From positions 1 through 64,000 of the forward strand of contig JAEPND010000009.1 in assembly GCA_017643585.1 (NCBI GenBank): 64,000 nt of DNA, read 5' to 3'. This document shows, one piece after another, positions 52,021 through 62,110 of this stretch (its first letter is position 1; each line of letters opens with the position of its first letter). The notes under the pieces are model-generated. The model did not search any database, had not been told where the DNA came from, and saw nothing but the letters and a program-made list of their open reading frames with translations. The translations under genes and the position numbers were made by a program. The DNA is from Maricaulis sp. Its GTDB lineage: Bacteria > Pseudomonadota > Alphaproteobacteria > Caulobacterales > Maricaulaceae.

Positions 52021-52219
52021 GTATTCCCCGAGTTTGTGCCTGCCCAACTTCCCCGCGCTTTGGAATAGTCGAGCTCGTTACGAGGAACCATGTAATATTC
52101 GGTAACCTGCATCACTGCGGCGTGAGCGGGGCAATTGTAGAACCTTGTTCGCTTATCATAGCGTCATGAATACAGGGACTTGCCCTGTCACTCATCCGTG
52201 AGTGGCGAGTGCAATTCGC

Positions 52220-53632
52220 TTAGCCAGCCCCGCCGACTGTCAGGCCTGCGATCTTGAGCGAGGGCTGGCCGACGCCAACCGGGACACCCTGTCCGGCCTT
52301 CCCACAGACCCCGACGCCGGGGTCCATCTCGAAATCATCGCCAATCATCGTGATCTGGGTGAGGGCGGTCGGACCATCACCGATCAGGGTGGCGCCCTTT
52401 ACGGGCGTGTCGATCTTGCCGTCGATCACGCGATAGGCCTCGGTGCACTGGAACACGAACTTGCCGGAGGTGATGTCGACCTGGCCGCCGCCGAAATTCA
52501 CGGCATAGATACCGTCCTTCAGGCTTTCGACCATTTCATCACGCTTGTGCTGGCCGGCCAGCATGTAGGTATTGGTCATGCGCGGCAGGGGCGGGTGTGC
52601 ATAGGACTGGCGGCGCCCATTACCGGTTGGCTTGTGCCCCATCAGACGCGCATTCATGCGGTCCTGCATGTAGCCGGTCAGGATGCCGTCCTCGATCAGC
52701 ACGGTGCGTTCGGTCGGCGTGCCCTCATCATCAATGGTCAGTGACCCGCGACGCTCGGCCATGGTGCCGTCATCAATGACGGTGACACCCGCCGCGGCCA
52801 CGCGCTCGCCCATGCGACCGGCAAAGGCGGAAGAACCCTTGCGATTGAAATCGCCTTCCAGGCCGTGACCAACCGCCTCGTGTAGCAGGACAGCAGGCCA
52901 GCCTGCACCCAGGACCACGTCCATCACACCAGCTGGGGCATCGACCGCGTCCAGATTGACCCGCGCGATGCGCATCGCTTCGTCGGCGAGGGCCTTCCAG
53001 CTGTCCGGCTTGATCCAGTCGTCGAACATGGCACGGCCACCGGCGCCGGCCGAACCGCTTTCGCGGCGACCATCACGTTCCACTGTCACTGAGACATTGA
53101 GCCGGACCAGCGGGCGGATGTCGGACTTGATGTCACCATCCGCGCGAATGACAGAGATCGCCTGGCGCGAGCCGGCGATCGAGGCGCTGACCTGGACCAC
53201 GCTGCCATCCTTGGCCCGGCAATAGGCGTCGATTTCCTGCAGCAGGGCCGATTTGACCTCGAAGGTCGGCGAGGAGACCGGGTCGACGGCGTCATAGAGT
53301 TTGGTATTCGTGCCCACTGGCGGTGCAGCGAGGGTGCCGGCGGCGCCACGTTTTACGGCGGCGGCCGTTTCGGCGGCGCGCTTGACGGCGTCAAGGGTCG
53401 AGTCAGAAGAGTGTGCAAAGCCGAAGGCCTCACCCTGCACACAGCGCAGGCCGAAGCCGCGACTGGAATCAAAGCTCGAGGATTTCAGGCGGCCATCATC
53501 AAAGACCAGCGCTTCTGCCGTTGCCGTTTCGAGGAAGAGTTCGCCGTCATCGGCGCCGGCCATCGTGTTCTCAAGGACGGGCAGGACATCGTCCGCTGTA
53601 AAGTCGAATTGTTCGATCGGATCGTTGGACAT
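52220..53632 (-). CDS. tldD: TldD metalloprotease subunit
   Basis: 470 residues from the ATG at 53632. The zinc motif His251-Glu252-Ala-Val-Gly-His256 in LLHEAVGHGLEGD makes this the catalytic half of the TldD/TldE protease. Other marks are GFGLRCVQGEAFGFA and the C-terminal GVGVCGKAGQGVPVGVGQPSL-type region. Its partner pmbA is at 20560-21921. TldD divergent from the cytochrome oxidase genes is a conserved alphaproteobacterial arrangement. Confidence 0.96.
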   Translation of the reverse strand: MSNDPIEQFDFTADDVLPVLENTMAGADDGELFLETATAEALVFDDGRLKSSSFDSSRGFGLRCVQGEAFGFAHSSDSTLDAVKRAAETAAAVKRGAAGTLAAPPVGTNTKLYDAVDPVSSPTFEVKSALLQEIDAYCRAKDGSVVQVSASIAGSRQAISVIRADGDIKSDIRPLVRLNVSVTVERDGRRESGSAGAGGRAMFDDWIKPDSWKALADEAMRIARVNLDAVDAPAGVMDVVLGAGWPAVLLHEAVGHGLEGDFNRKGSSAFAGRMGERVAAAGVTVIDDGTMAERRGSLTIDDEGTPTERTVLIEDGILTGYMQDRMNARLMGHKPTGNGRRQSYAHPPLPRMTNTYMLAGQHKRDEMVESLKDGIYAVNFGGGQVDITSGKFVFQCTEAYRVIDGKIDTPVKGATLIGDGPTALTQITMIGDDFEMDPGVGVCGKAGQGVPVGVGQPSLKIAGLTVGGAG

Positions 53633-54032
53633 GACAGGGCTCGCTTCGCAAATCGGATGTACCAGACATAATCGAGTGCGCCGGGAGTGCAAACAGATCA
53701 GCCACAGCGCGATCGGTGACCGTCTCGAATCGGAATCTGCAAATCCATCGCATAACCTTGAAAGTGAGACGATTTGGCGCAGCACATAGCTCTGGCTGAG
53801 GGTATAAAGAGTATCAGTTCTTTCTTCCGACGGAGTGATGTGCAGTCGTGCTTTCGATGCTGCATGGTCAAGGGTTTGTTTTTGTTTGATTTTCCAGCGT
53901 CAGCGGGCTGCGGGTGCTAATGATCATCAAAAAATGCCGTTCATGGCCTGACAGCGCTGGCGACCGGCACTATATTCCGCCGCCATCGGCAGGGGCGACC
54001 CTGCCTTCACGCCTGACTTGTATGGGGAAGCC
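53633..54032. other. Intergenic regulatory region between tldD and ctaC
   Basis: 400 bases between divergent genes. The half near tldD shows no distinctive element; a T-rich tract lies at about 53870-53890. A sigma-70-like promoter facing ctaC is at 53948-53976. No small gene is supported. Confidence 0.6.
53948..53976 (+). promoter_or_regulatory. Sigma-70-type promoter of the cytochrome oxidase operon
   Basis: CTGACA (53948-53953), exactly 17 bases, then TATATT (53971-53976). Both boxes are one or two bases from consensus. Transcription would begin near 53984, leaving a leader of about 50 bases before ctaC. Confidence 0.6.
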
Positions 54033-54908
54033 ATGCGTTTTCTGACCGCATTAGCGCTCACCGCGATCACCTCGGCCAGCGCCTTCGCAACACCGCTCGT
54101 CGGACAACCGACGGATCGAGCCCTCGGTTTCCAGCCCGGTGTTACTCCGATCATGGAGCAAGTGAACGATTTCCATAATATCCTGTTGTGGATCATCATT
54201 CCGATATCCGTCTTTGTGATGGGCCTGCTCGGCTGGATCATCATTCGCTACAACAAGAAAGCGAACCCGGTACCGGCCAAGTTCAGCCACAACACGCTGC
54301 TCGAGGTTGTCTGGACCGGTATTCCGGTTCTGATCCTTGTCGTGATCTCTTTCTTCTCGTTCCCGCTGCTGTATCTGCAGGACACGATCCCGAGTGATCC
54401 GGATGGCGAGATCCCGCCGGCCGAGTTCACGATCAAGGCTGTCGGCTATCAGTGGTATTGGGGTTACGAATACCCCGATCACGGTATCGAGGAATTTGCC
54501 TCGACGATGATCGCTGACGAGGACCTGCGTCCGGACCAGCCGCGCAATCTGGCTGTTGACCAGCCGATCGTGATCCCGGTCGACACGACGATCCGCCTGC
54601 AGGTGGTCGCTGCCGACGTCATTCACAACTGGGCCATGCCGGCCTTTGGCACCAAGATGGATGCCATTCCGGGCCGCATCAACGAAGCCTGGTTCCACGT
54701 CACCCAGGAAGGCACCTACTACGGTCAGTGCTCTGAACTGTGTGGCCTGCGTCATGCCTTCATGCCCATCGAAGTGCATGCCGTCAGCCGTGACGTGTTC
54801 GACCGCTGGGTCGAAATGGTTGCCGAGGACCCGTACTCCACGGAAGCCTATCAACTGATTGCCGACAATTCCGCAGAGCGCATGACGCGCCTGGCGCAAC
54901 TGGACTAA
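54033..54908 (+). CDS. ctaC: Cytochrome c oxidase subunit II (aa3 type)
   Basis: 291 residues from the ATG at 54033 (GGGGAAG upstream). After a signal peptide (to about residue 20) come two membrane helices (about 50-72 and 93-115) and a periplasmic cupredoxin domain. The CuA ligands His198, Cys233, Glu235, Cys237, His241 and Met244 are all present (GQCSELCGLRHAFM). The aromatic YQWYWGYEYP is the electron entry patch. First gene of the cta operon. Confidence 0.97.
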   Translation: MRFLTALALTAITSASAFATPLVGQPTDRALGFQPGVTPIMEQVNDFHNILLWIIIPISVFVMGLLGWIIIRYNKKANPVPAKFSHNTLLEVVWTGIPVLILVVISFFSFPLLYLQDTIPSDPDGEIPPAEFTIKAVGYQWYWGYEYPDHGIEEFASTMIADEDLRPDQPRNLAVDQPIVIPVDTTIRLQVVAADVIHNWAMPAFGTKMDAIPGRINEAWFHVTQEGTYYGQCSELCGLRHAFMPIEVHAVSRDVFDRWVEMVAEDPYSTEAYQLIADNSAERMTRLAQLD

Positions 54909-54916
54909 GGGGCTGA

Positions 54917-56557
<1,641 letters not shown>

Positions 56558-56564
56558 GTAGACC

Positions 56565-57557
56565 TTGAACCAAACGACGAACTCCAGCGTTCATCGCGCA
56601 GAGGGCGAGGCTGTTTCAACAGCCTCGCCCCGCGACTATTTTGACTTGATGAAACCGCGGGTGATGACGCTGGTCGTTTTCACCGCCTTTGCCGGTCTCA
56701 TCGCGGCGCCGACGGATGTCGATCCCTTCCTGGCGCTGATCTCGATCATTTCCCTGGCCATCGGGGCGGGCGCGGCTGGAGCGCTCAACATGGCCTATGA
56801 CGCCGATATCGACGCCACCATGAAGCGCACGCAAAAGCGCCCGGTGCCGCGCGGTGCGGTGTCCATCTCCAATGCCTATGGCATGGGCCTGGTGGCTTCC
56901 ATCCTGTCTGTGCTGATGATGGCCCTGGCGGCCAATTATCTGGCGGCCGGCCTGCTGGCCTTCTCGATCTTCTTCTATGCCGTCATCTACACGATGATCC
57001 TCAAGCGCTCGACGCCGCAGAATATCGTCATTGGTGGTGCGGCCGGTGCCTTTCCGCCGATGATCGGCTGGGTGATCGCGACCGGCGAGATCTCGCTGGA
57101 TGCGGTGATCCTGTTCATGATCATCTTCCTGTGGACGCCGCCGCATTCCTGGGCCCTGGCGCTGTACAAGTCCGGTGACTATGCCGCAGCTAATGTGCCG
57201 ATGATGCCGGTCGCCAAGGGCGCCAAGTCCACGCGCCTGCAGATCCTTTTGTATTCCATCGTGCTGGTGATCTTTGCCGGCGCGCCCGTCCTGACCGGCC
57301 TTGGCGGACTGGTCTATGCCGCAACATCGCTGGGCGGTGGCGCGCTCTTCCTGCTGCTGGCCGTGCGCATCTACAAGTCCCGCGCGGGTGAAGCCGGCTC
57401 CGCTGAAGAGGGCGCCCTCTATGCCGTGCGTGCCGGTGACAAGGCCGCGCGTGATCTCTTTGCCTTCTCGATCGGCTATCTGACGGTCCTTTTTGCCGCA
57501 TTGATTGTTGAGCACGCATTTGGTGCTTATTGGGCAGTTCCCGGAGTAAATGGCTAA
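56565..57557 (+). CDS. ctaB: Protoheme IX farnesyltransferase (heme O synthase)
   Basis: CtaB farnesylates heme b to heme o for the oxidase. Polytopic membrane protein of 330 residues with the Asp-rich NMAYDADIDATMKRTQKRP motif (about 74) and DYFDLMKPRVMTLVVFTAF at the first helix. The start is taken as TTG at 56565, 7 bases after ctaD; no better upstream-compatible start is visible. Its stop TAA shares a base with the ATG of coxF. Confidence 0.95.
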   Translation: MNQTTNSSVHRAEGEAVSTASPRDYFDLMKPRVMTLVVFTAFAGLIAAPTDVDPFLALISIISLAIGAGAAGALNMAYDADIDATMKRTQKRPVPRGAVSISNAYGMGLVASILSVLMMALAANYLAAGLLAFSIFFYAVIYTMILKRSTPQNIVIGGAAGAFPPMIGWVIATGEISLDAVILFMIIFLWTPPHSWALALYKSGDYAAANVPMMPVAKGAKSTRLQILLYSIVLVIFAGAPVLTGLGGLVYAATSLGGGALFLLLAVRIYKSRAGEAGSAEEGALYAVRAGDKAARDLFAFSIGYLTVLFAALIVEHAFGAYWAVPGVNG

Positions 57558-57838
57558 TGGTCCCCGATAACGGTTCCGACACCCAGAATGATACCGCCAC
57601 AGAGGTGGACACCGAGACAACCGATCCGGCGCTCGACAGTTCGGGTGCGCCAACGTCGGAGAATTTCGGCTTCTACCACCGCGAAGGTCAGCCGTCCGGT
57701 GAGAGTGTGGAACTGAACGAGGACCAGATCGCCGCACGCAAGAAGCGCAATGTCGCAATCGCCTGGAGCCTGGTGGCCTTCATGGTTGTGATATTCCTTG
57801 TCACGGTCGCGCGGTTGAGCCAGAACGTGTCCAGCTGA
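57557..57838 (+). CDS. CoxF-like small membrane protein
   Basis: 93 residues with one C-terminal membrane span (VAIAWSLVAFMVVIFLVTVARL). This span and its preceding ARKKRN match the CoxF protein found between ctaB and ctaG in alphaproteobacteria. The first 60 residues are an acidic, disordered-looking extension (Thr, Asp, Glu, Ser-rich) not found in the short rhizobial versions. The role in oxidase assembly is presumed from context. The start overlaps the ctaB stop (TAATG). Confidence 0.75.
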   Translation: MVPDNGSDTQNDTATEVDTETTDPALDSSGAPTSENFGFYHREGQPSGESVELNEDQIAARKKRNVAIAWSLVAFMVVIFLVTVARLSQNVSS

Positions 57839-57878
57839 CGCCGGTCGTTTTCGCGATCCCCGTTGGCCCGGGGGACAG

Positions 57879-58943
57879 ATGCGCATTCAAGATACCTACA
57901 ACCAGATCGCTGACCGATTTGTCGGGCTGGATCGCAAGTATTGGGTGATCGCCCTGAGCGTTCTGGTCGGGCTGACGATCATCCAGCAAATACTGTTTTC
58001 GATCATGGCCTCAACGGGCGGGCTAGGGGGCTTTGCGGCGCAGGTTTACAGCTTCGCCGCCGGCTTTACGCGTCAGCCGGTCAGCGTGCCTGTACTCGTG
58101 CTCTTGTTGCACAGCGTGTCCACCTTCTGGCTTGGCGAAATCGGTACCCGCTTCCGGCGTTGTCTTGTGCCCGTAGCGCTGCTGCTGGTGGCGGCCATCC
58201 TGGTTGGCTGGATCGCCCGATATTGGCTTTATCAGGGACATACGGGTGCGCTCGCCTTGGGTGTTCTGACAGATCTTTTGATGCTCATTGCCGTTGCGTT
58301 ACCGACGATTATCAAAGTGCAACTCCTGTCCCGGGAGAGTTCGGGGCGCCCAAGCACGGCACTCTGGTGGGAGATGTCGGCACTCGCCTTGCTGGTCATA
58401 CCTGAGCTGGCTCAGATCCTGTCAATGATCACGCAGCTGGTCATGGGGGCGGGTTCCGCCGCTCGGTCTGGAGGCGGAGGGGCAAGTTCTGTTCTCGGCG
58501 TCGCAGTCATGGCCAGCTGGTATTTCTGGTTCGACCGGATGTGGCGCGTGCGCTTCAATCGAGTATTGGCGACGCTGCATCTGGCGACAGCGATGGTGGG
58601 GCCGCTGACGCTGGCTATTTACGCGATCGGTCTGGACGCCCTCTCGGTCTGGCGCCGGCTAGAGACTGGAGATCGTTGGTCAATGCCCGCCAGTGGGGAT
58701 GGCGTGGACTACGCCGCAGTCGTTGCGATGGGCGATCATGTGACGCTCTTTAACCTGATCGCGAATGCCCTATTTCTGATCGTGTTCCTCGAAGCCATGG
58801 TCAGGAAAATGATGGGCGGAACCGATCCGTCGTATGATGCGGCAACAGCACGCAGCCTGCGCCGCTATGCCGCTCTTGTATTGTTGGCCGGACTCCTGTT
58901 TATGGGCGGGAATTTTATCGTGTATTCATCGCTGACTCTATGA
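57879..58943 (+). CDS. Unrecognised polytopic membrane protein in the cytochrome oxidase operon
   Basis: 354 residues with about eight hydrophobic segments (around 22-44, 68-88, 96-115, 122-148, 163-185, 203-218, 230-251, 286-308 and 330-352, some weak). Only four histidines occur, at 78, 121, 234 and 287, three of them in or at the edge of predicted helices (LLLHSVSTFW, ATLHLATAMVG, GDHVTLFNLIANALF), a pattern that could bind heme or metal. A glycine-rich loop (GSAARSGGGGASS) lies at 192-204. I recognise no family. It lies between coxF and ctaG and overlaps the ctaG start by 4 bases, where the usual alphaproteobacterial operon has no gene. Transcription and translation with the oxidase genes are therefore nearly certain. 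Confidence 0.8.
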   Translation: MRIQDTYNQIADRFVGLDRKYWVIALSVLVGLTIIQQILFSIMASTGGLGGFAAQVYSFAAGFTRQPVSVPVLVLLLHSVSTFWLGEIGTRFRRCLVPVALLLVAAILVGWIARYWLYQGHTGALALGVLTDLLMLIAVALPTIIKVQLLSRESSGRPSTALWWEMSALALLVIPELAQILSMITQLVMGAGSAARSGGGGASSVLGVAVMASWYFWFDRMWRVRFNRVLATLHLATAMVGPLTLAIYAIGLDALSVWRRLETGDRWSMPASGDGVDYAAVVAMGDHVTLFNLIANALFLIVFLEAMVRKMMGGTDPSYDAATARSLRRYAALVLLAGLLFMGGNFIVYSSLTL

Positions 58944-59506
58944 TCCGCTTGCCACAAGACAAAAACACCCGTGTTGCCGTGATGGCTGCCTTTGGCGCCG
59001 TGACCATGGTGGGCGCTGCCTTTGCCGCCGTGCCGCTGTATGACCTGTTCTGCCGGGTGACCGGTTACGGGGGTACCACGCAGGTTGCCGTGGGTGAGGC
59101 GGGCGAGATCCTTGACCGTCAGGTGACGGTCTATTTCGACGCCAATACTGAACGCGACATGCCGTGGAGTTTCGAGCCGCTGCAGCGCTCGCTGACCGTC
59201 CAGGTCGGGGAGAGCGGGCTGGCCTATTACCGGGCCACCAACACGTCGGACCAGCCGGTCACCGGTGTCGCCTCTTATAATGTCGCGCCCTACAAGGCTG
59301 CGCCCTATTTTTCCAAGATCCAGTGTTTCTGCTTTACCGAGCAGACCCTGGCACCGGGCGAAAGCATGGACATGCCGGTCCTGTTCTTCGTCGACCCTCT
59401 CATGGATGGGGAGCGCCGCATGGATGATGTGACGTCCTTCACCCTCTCTTACACCTTCTTTGAAACCGACGGTGCTGCGTCCTCTTCCAGCGACGCCGCG
59501 CCTTAG
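58940..59506 (+). CDS. ctaG: Cytochrome c oxidase assembly protein CtaG (Cox11)
   Basis: CtaG delivers copper to the CuB site of subunit I. A single N-terminal membrane span (about 13-32) is followed by a periplasmic domain. VPLYDLFCRVTGYGGTTQ opens the domain, and the copper-binding Cys129-Phe-Cys131 lies in KIQCFCFTEQ. Length 188 is typical. It is coupled by a 4-base overlap to the unknown membrane protein upstream. Confidence 0.96.
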   Translation: MIRLPQDKNTRVAVMAAFGAVTMVGAAFAAVPLYDLFCRVTGYGGTTQVAVGEAGEILDRQVTVYFDANTERDMPWSFEPLQRSLTVQVGESGLAYYRATNTSDQPVTGVASYNVAPYKAAPYFSKIQCFCFTEQTLAPGESMDMPVLFFVDPLMDGERRMDDVTSFTLSYTFFETDGAASSSSDAAP

Positions 59507-59576
59507 CATTGAACCTTTCGCCGCGTCCGGGTATCACCGGGCCAAGTGGCTGATTTGATATCGCAGGAGATTCGCG

Positions 59577-60428
59577 ATGGCTGGGCAGGCTGTTAAGCAC
59601 GACTACCACCTTGTGGACCCGTCACCATGGCCGTTTGTCGGCTCGTTGGGTGCCTTTTTGATGGCCGTTGGCGCGGTCGCCTGGATGAAGGGACTGGTGG
59701 ACGCTGACCACTGGCTGGCCTTTTTCTATGGCCCGAACGCCGCTGCCGGCTTCTTCATCGGCCTTCTCATCGTGCTGATCACGATGTTTGGCTGGTGGGC
59801 AGATATTATCAAGGAATCGCGTGCGGGTGACCACACGCCGGTCGTTGATATTCACCTTCGCTACGGCATGATCATGTTCATCGCTTCTGAAGTGATGTTC
59901 TTCGTGGCGTGGTTCTGGGCCTTCTTCGAATACGCGATCTTCCACGAGGTCCGCCTTGATCCGGGCCTGGCCAGCTGGCCGCCGGCAGGTGTCGAGACCT
60001 TCAACCCGTGGCACATCCCGCTGATGAACACGCTGATCCTGCTGCTGTCCGGCACCACCGTGACCTGGGGTCACCACGCGCTGCAGCACGGCGATCGCAA
60101 GGGCGCCAAGCTGGGCCTGCTGTTCACCGTGATCCTCGGCCTCTGCTTCACCGCACTGCAGGTCTACGAGTATCAGGAAGCACACTTTGCCTTCTCCATG
60201 GCCGATGGCGGCAATCTCTATGGTTCCACCTTCTACATGGCGACCGGCTTCCACGGTGCGCACGTGGTCATCGGTACCATCTTCCTCGCTGTCTGCCTGT
60301 TGCGCCTGATGGCTGGCCACTTCACACCGGAGAAGCATTTCGGTCTGGAAGCGGCGGCCTGGTACTGGCACTTCGTTGACGTTGTCTGGCTGTTCCTGTT
60401 CGCCTTCGTCTACGTCGTCTACCAATAA
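59577..60428 (+). CDS. ctaE: Cytochrome c oxidase subunit III
   Basis: 283 residues with seven membrane helices; [20 protein letters not shown] at the N-terminus, then [18 protein letters not shown], the [11 protein letters not shown] helix and a C-terminal [22 protein letters not shown] lies 8 bases upstream. It follows ctaG by 70 bases. Confidence 0.97.
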   Translation: MAGQAVKHDYHLVDPSPWPFVGSLGAFLMAVGAVAWMKGLVDADHWLAFFYGPNAAAGFFIGLLIVLITMFGWWADIIKESRAGDHTPVVDIHLRYGMIMFIASEVMFFVAWFWAFFEYAIFHEVRLDPGLASWPPAGVETFNPWHIPLMNTLILLLSGTTVTWGHHALQHGDRKGAKLGLLFTVILGLCFTALQVYEYQEAHFAFSMADGGNLYGSTFYMATGFHGAHVVIGTIFLAVCLLRLMAGHFTPEKHFGLEAAAWYWHFVDVVWLFLFAFVYVVYQ

Positions 60429-60439
60429 GGCGAGACCAC

Positions 60440-60802
60440 ATGGATAATCCCTCTCCGTTTTCGACGGGCTTTCACGGCCGGTGTCCGAAATGCGGAGAGG
60501 GCGCCATGTTCAAGGGACTGCTCGAAATAGCGCCGCGGTGTGATGCCTGCGGCGTTAGTTTTGAGGGGGCTGATGTTGGTGACGGCGCCTCGGTGTTTGC
60601 GCTCTTCATCGTCGGCTTCATCGCCATGGTGGCCTACCTGCTGGTCGCCGTGACGTTCAACCATCCCCCGCTCTGGGTTCACGCCCTGATCCAGCTGCCC
60701 CTGATCCCGATCGCGACGATCGCCTGTATCCGCCCGCTCAAGGGCGTGTTGTTTGCCCTCCAGTTCAAGCACGACGCCCAAGAGGCCCGTCTGGACGATT
60801 AG
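60440..60802 (+). CDS. DUF983 membrane protein
   Basis: 120 residues. An N-terminal four-cysteine cluster (GRCPKCGEGAMF then CDACGVSF) probably binds zinc, followed by two membrane helices (FALFIVGFIAMVAYLLVAVTF and ALIQLPLIPIATIACI). DUF983 proteins are typical of this position between ctaE and surf1 in alphaproteobacteria and are presumed oxidase accessory factors. Confidence 0.9.
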   Translation: MDNPSPFSTGFHGRCPKCGEGAMFKGLLEIAPRCDACGVSFEGADVGDGASVFALFIVGFIAMVAYLLVAVTFNHPPLWVHALIQLPLIPIATIACIRPLKGVLFALQFKHDAQEARLDD

Positions 60803-60815
60803 CCGGAGACCCGAT

Positions 60816-61469
60816 TTGCGCCGCTTCCCTGTCATCCTGACCGGCTTCACGCTCGCCTCGCTGGCCCTGCTGGTGTCACTGGGTACCTGGCAGATGCAGC
60901 GCATGGCCTGGAAGCGCGATCTGATTGCCCAGTATGAGGCACGCGGCGAGGCGGTGAGTTTCCAGGCGGCCCTGTGCGAGATGGGCGAGGGGTTTTTCAG
61001 CCCGCGCGTGTCCGGACCTGCGCCGCTGAGCGGCGAGGAATTGCGGTTCTACGTTTTGCGCGGTGAGCCTGGCTGGGTGCGCCTCGGGGTGCTGCAGGTC
61101 GAGGATTGCGACAGTGGTGAAGACCGGTTTGTCCTGATCGAGAGCGGGTTTGAAAACCTGGCCGGCGAGCGTGTCTCGCGCCCGGCCGTGTGGAGAGCGG
61201 AAGCTGCACCGGCTGCAGGAATGTTCACACCCGGCAACGAAGCAGATACCAATCAGTGGTATAGCTTTGATCAGATCGAAATGGCGCGTGCCCTGAATAT
61301 CGCTCCCGACCAGCTTTTGCCGGTCTGGCTGCGAGAGGATAGCGGCATGCCGGCCAGTCTGAGCCTGACCCCGCCGTCCAAGCATTTTGGATATGCGCTG
61401 ACCTGGTATGGCCTGGCCCTGGCGCTGATGGCGGTCTATGCCGCGATGCTGTTCAAGCGTCGCCAATAA
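60816..61469 (+). CDS. SURF1-family oxidase assembly protein
   Basis: 217 residues from a TTG at 60816, chosen because GGAG lies 7 bases upstream and the first membrane helix starts right after. SURF1 has two membrane spans (about 8-26 and 190-212) around a periplasmic domain. LASLALLVSLGTWQMQRMAWK and the C-terminal HFGYALTWYGLALALMAVY are family marks. It helps insert heme a into subunit I. It starts 13 bases after DUF983. Confidence 0.92.
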   Translation: MRRFPVILTGFTLASLALLVSLGTWQMQRMAWKRDLIAQYEARGEAVSFQAALCEMGEGFFSPRVSGPAPLSGEELRFYVLRGEPGWVRLGVLQVEDCDSGEDRFVLIESGFENLAGERVSRPAVWRAEAAPAAGMFTPGNEADTNQWYSFDQIEMARALNIAPDQLLPVWLREDSGMPASLSLTPPSKHFGYALTWYGLALALMAVYAAMLFKRRQ

Positions 61470-61531
61470 CACCGCTCCGGCGGAACATGGTATAAGAGCG
61501 GGTGGCTAGCCCACCGTATTGGGAGAGATGC

Positions 61532-62110
61532 GTGGCACTTTGGCGCGATGATCCGGAAGAAGACATCCTGTTCGGACAGGGGATCAAGCTGCGAGCCCCG
61601 GTGCTCGAGGACTATGATGCCTGGGCGAAGCTGCGCGGCGCCTCGCGCGCGCACACCGAGCCGTGGGAGCCGGCCTGGGCGGTCAATGAATTGTCCAAGG
61701 GAGCATTCCGCCGCCGTATTGCGCGCTACCAGGCCGACCGTCAGTCCGGTCTGGGCTATCCGTTTTTCATCGTGCGGCGGGAGGATGATGTCCTGCTTGG
61801 CGCGTGCAATCTGAACAATGTCCGGCGCGGCGTGCTGCAGGCGGCGGATATCGGCTACTGGGTCGGCAGCCCCTATGTGCGCAAGGGCTACACGCGCGCT
61901 GCGGTGAAGCGGGTTTTGTGTTTCGCTTTCGACTCGCTGGGTCTGCACCGCATCGAGGCGGCCTGCCGCCCGGAAAACCATGCCTCCCGCAAATTGCTGG
62001 AGGGCGTCGGCTTCCAGTTCGAGGGGCGCTCGCGTTCCTTCCTCAATATTGCTGGCGAGTGGCGTGACCATGATCGTTTTGCCCTGCTCAGCACTGACGA
62101 GCGCAAATGA
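61532..62110 (+). CDS. GNAT acetyltransferase, RimJ-like
   Basis: 192 residues from a GTG at 61532 with GGGAG 7 bases upstream; a GTG at 61502 is also in frame but lacks a ribosome site. IKLRAPVLEDYDAWAKLRGASR starts the fold, and YWVGSPYVRKGYTRAAVKRVL and ENHASRKLLEGVGFQFEG are the acetyl-CoA and C-terminal motifs of ribosomal-protein acetyltransferases. The substrate is unproven. It overlaps the EAL gene by 4 bases. Confidence 0.88.
   Translation: MALWRDDPEEDILFGQGIKLRAPVLEDYDAWAKLRGASRAHTEPWEPAWAVNELSKGAFRRRIARYQADRQSGLGYPFFIVRREDDVLLGACNLNNVRRGVLQAADIGYWVGSPYVRKGYTRAAVKRVLCFAFDSLGLHRIEAACRPENHASRKLLEGVGFQFEGRSRSFLNIAGEWRDHDRFALLSTDERK

Noticed and set aside
52172-52188. ACAGGG-ACTTG-CCCTGT as tldD terminator
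   Set aside because: Small stem without a T tract on the minus strand; left as an unassigned hairpin.
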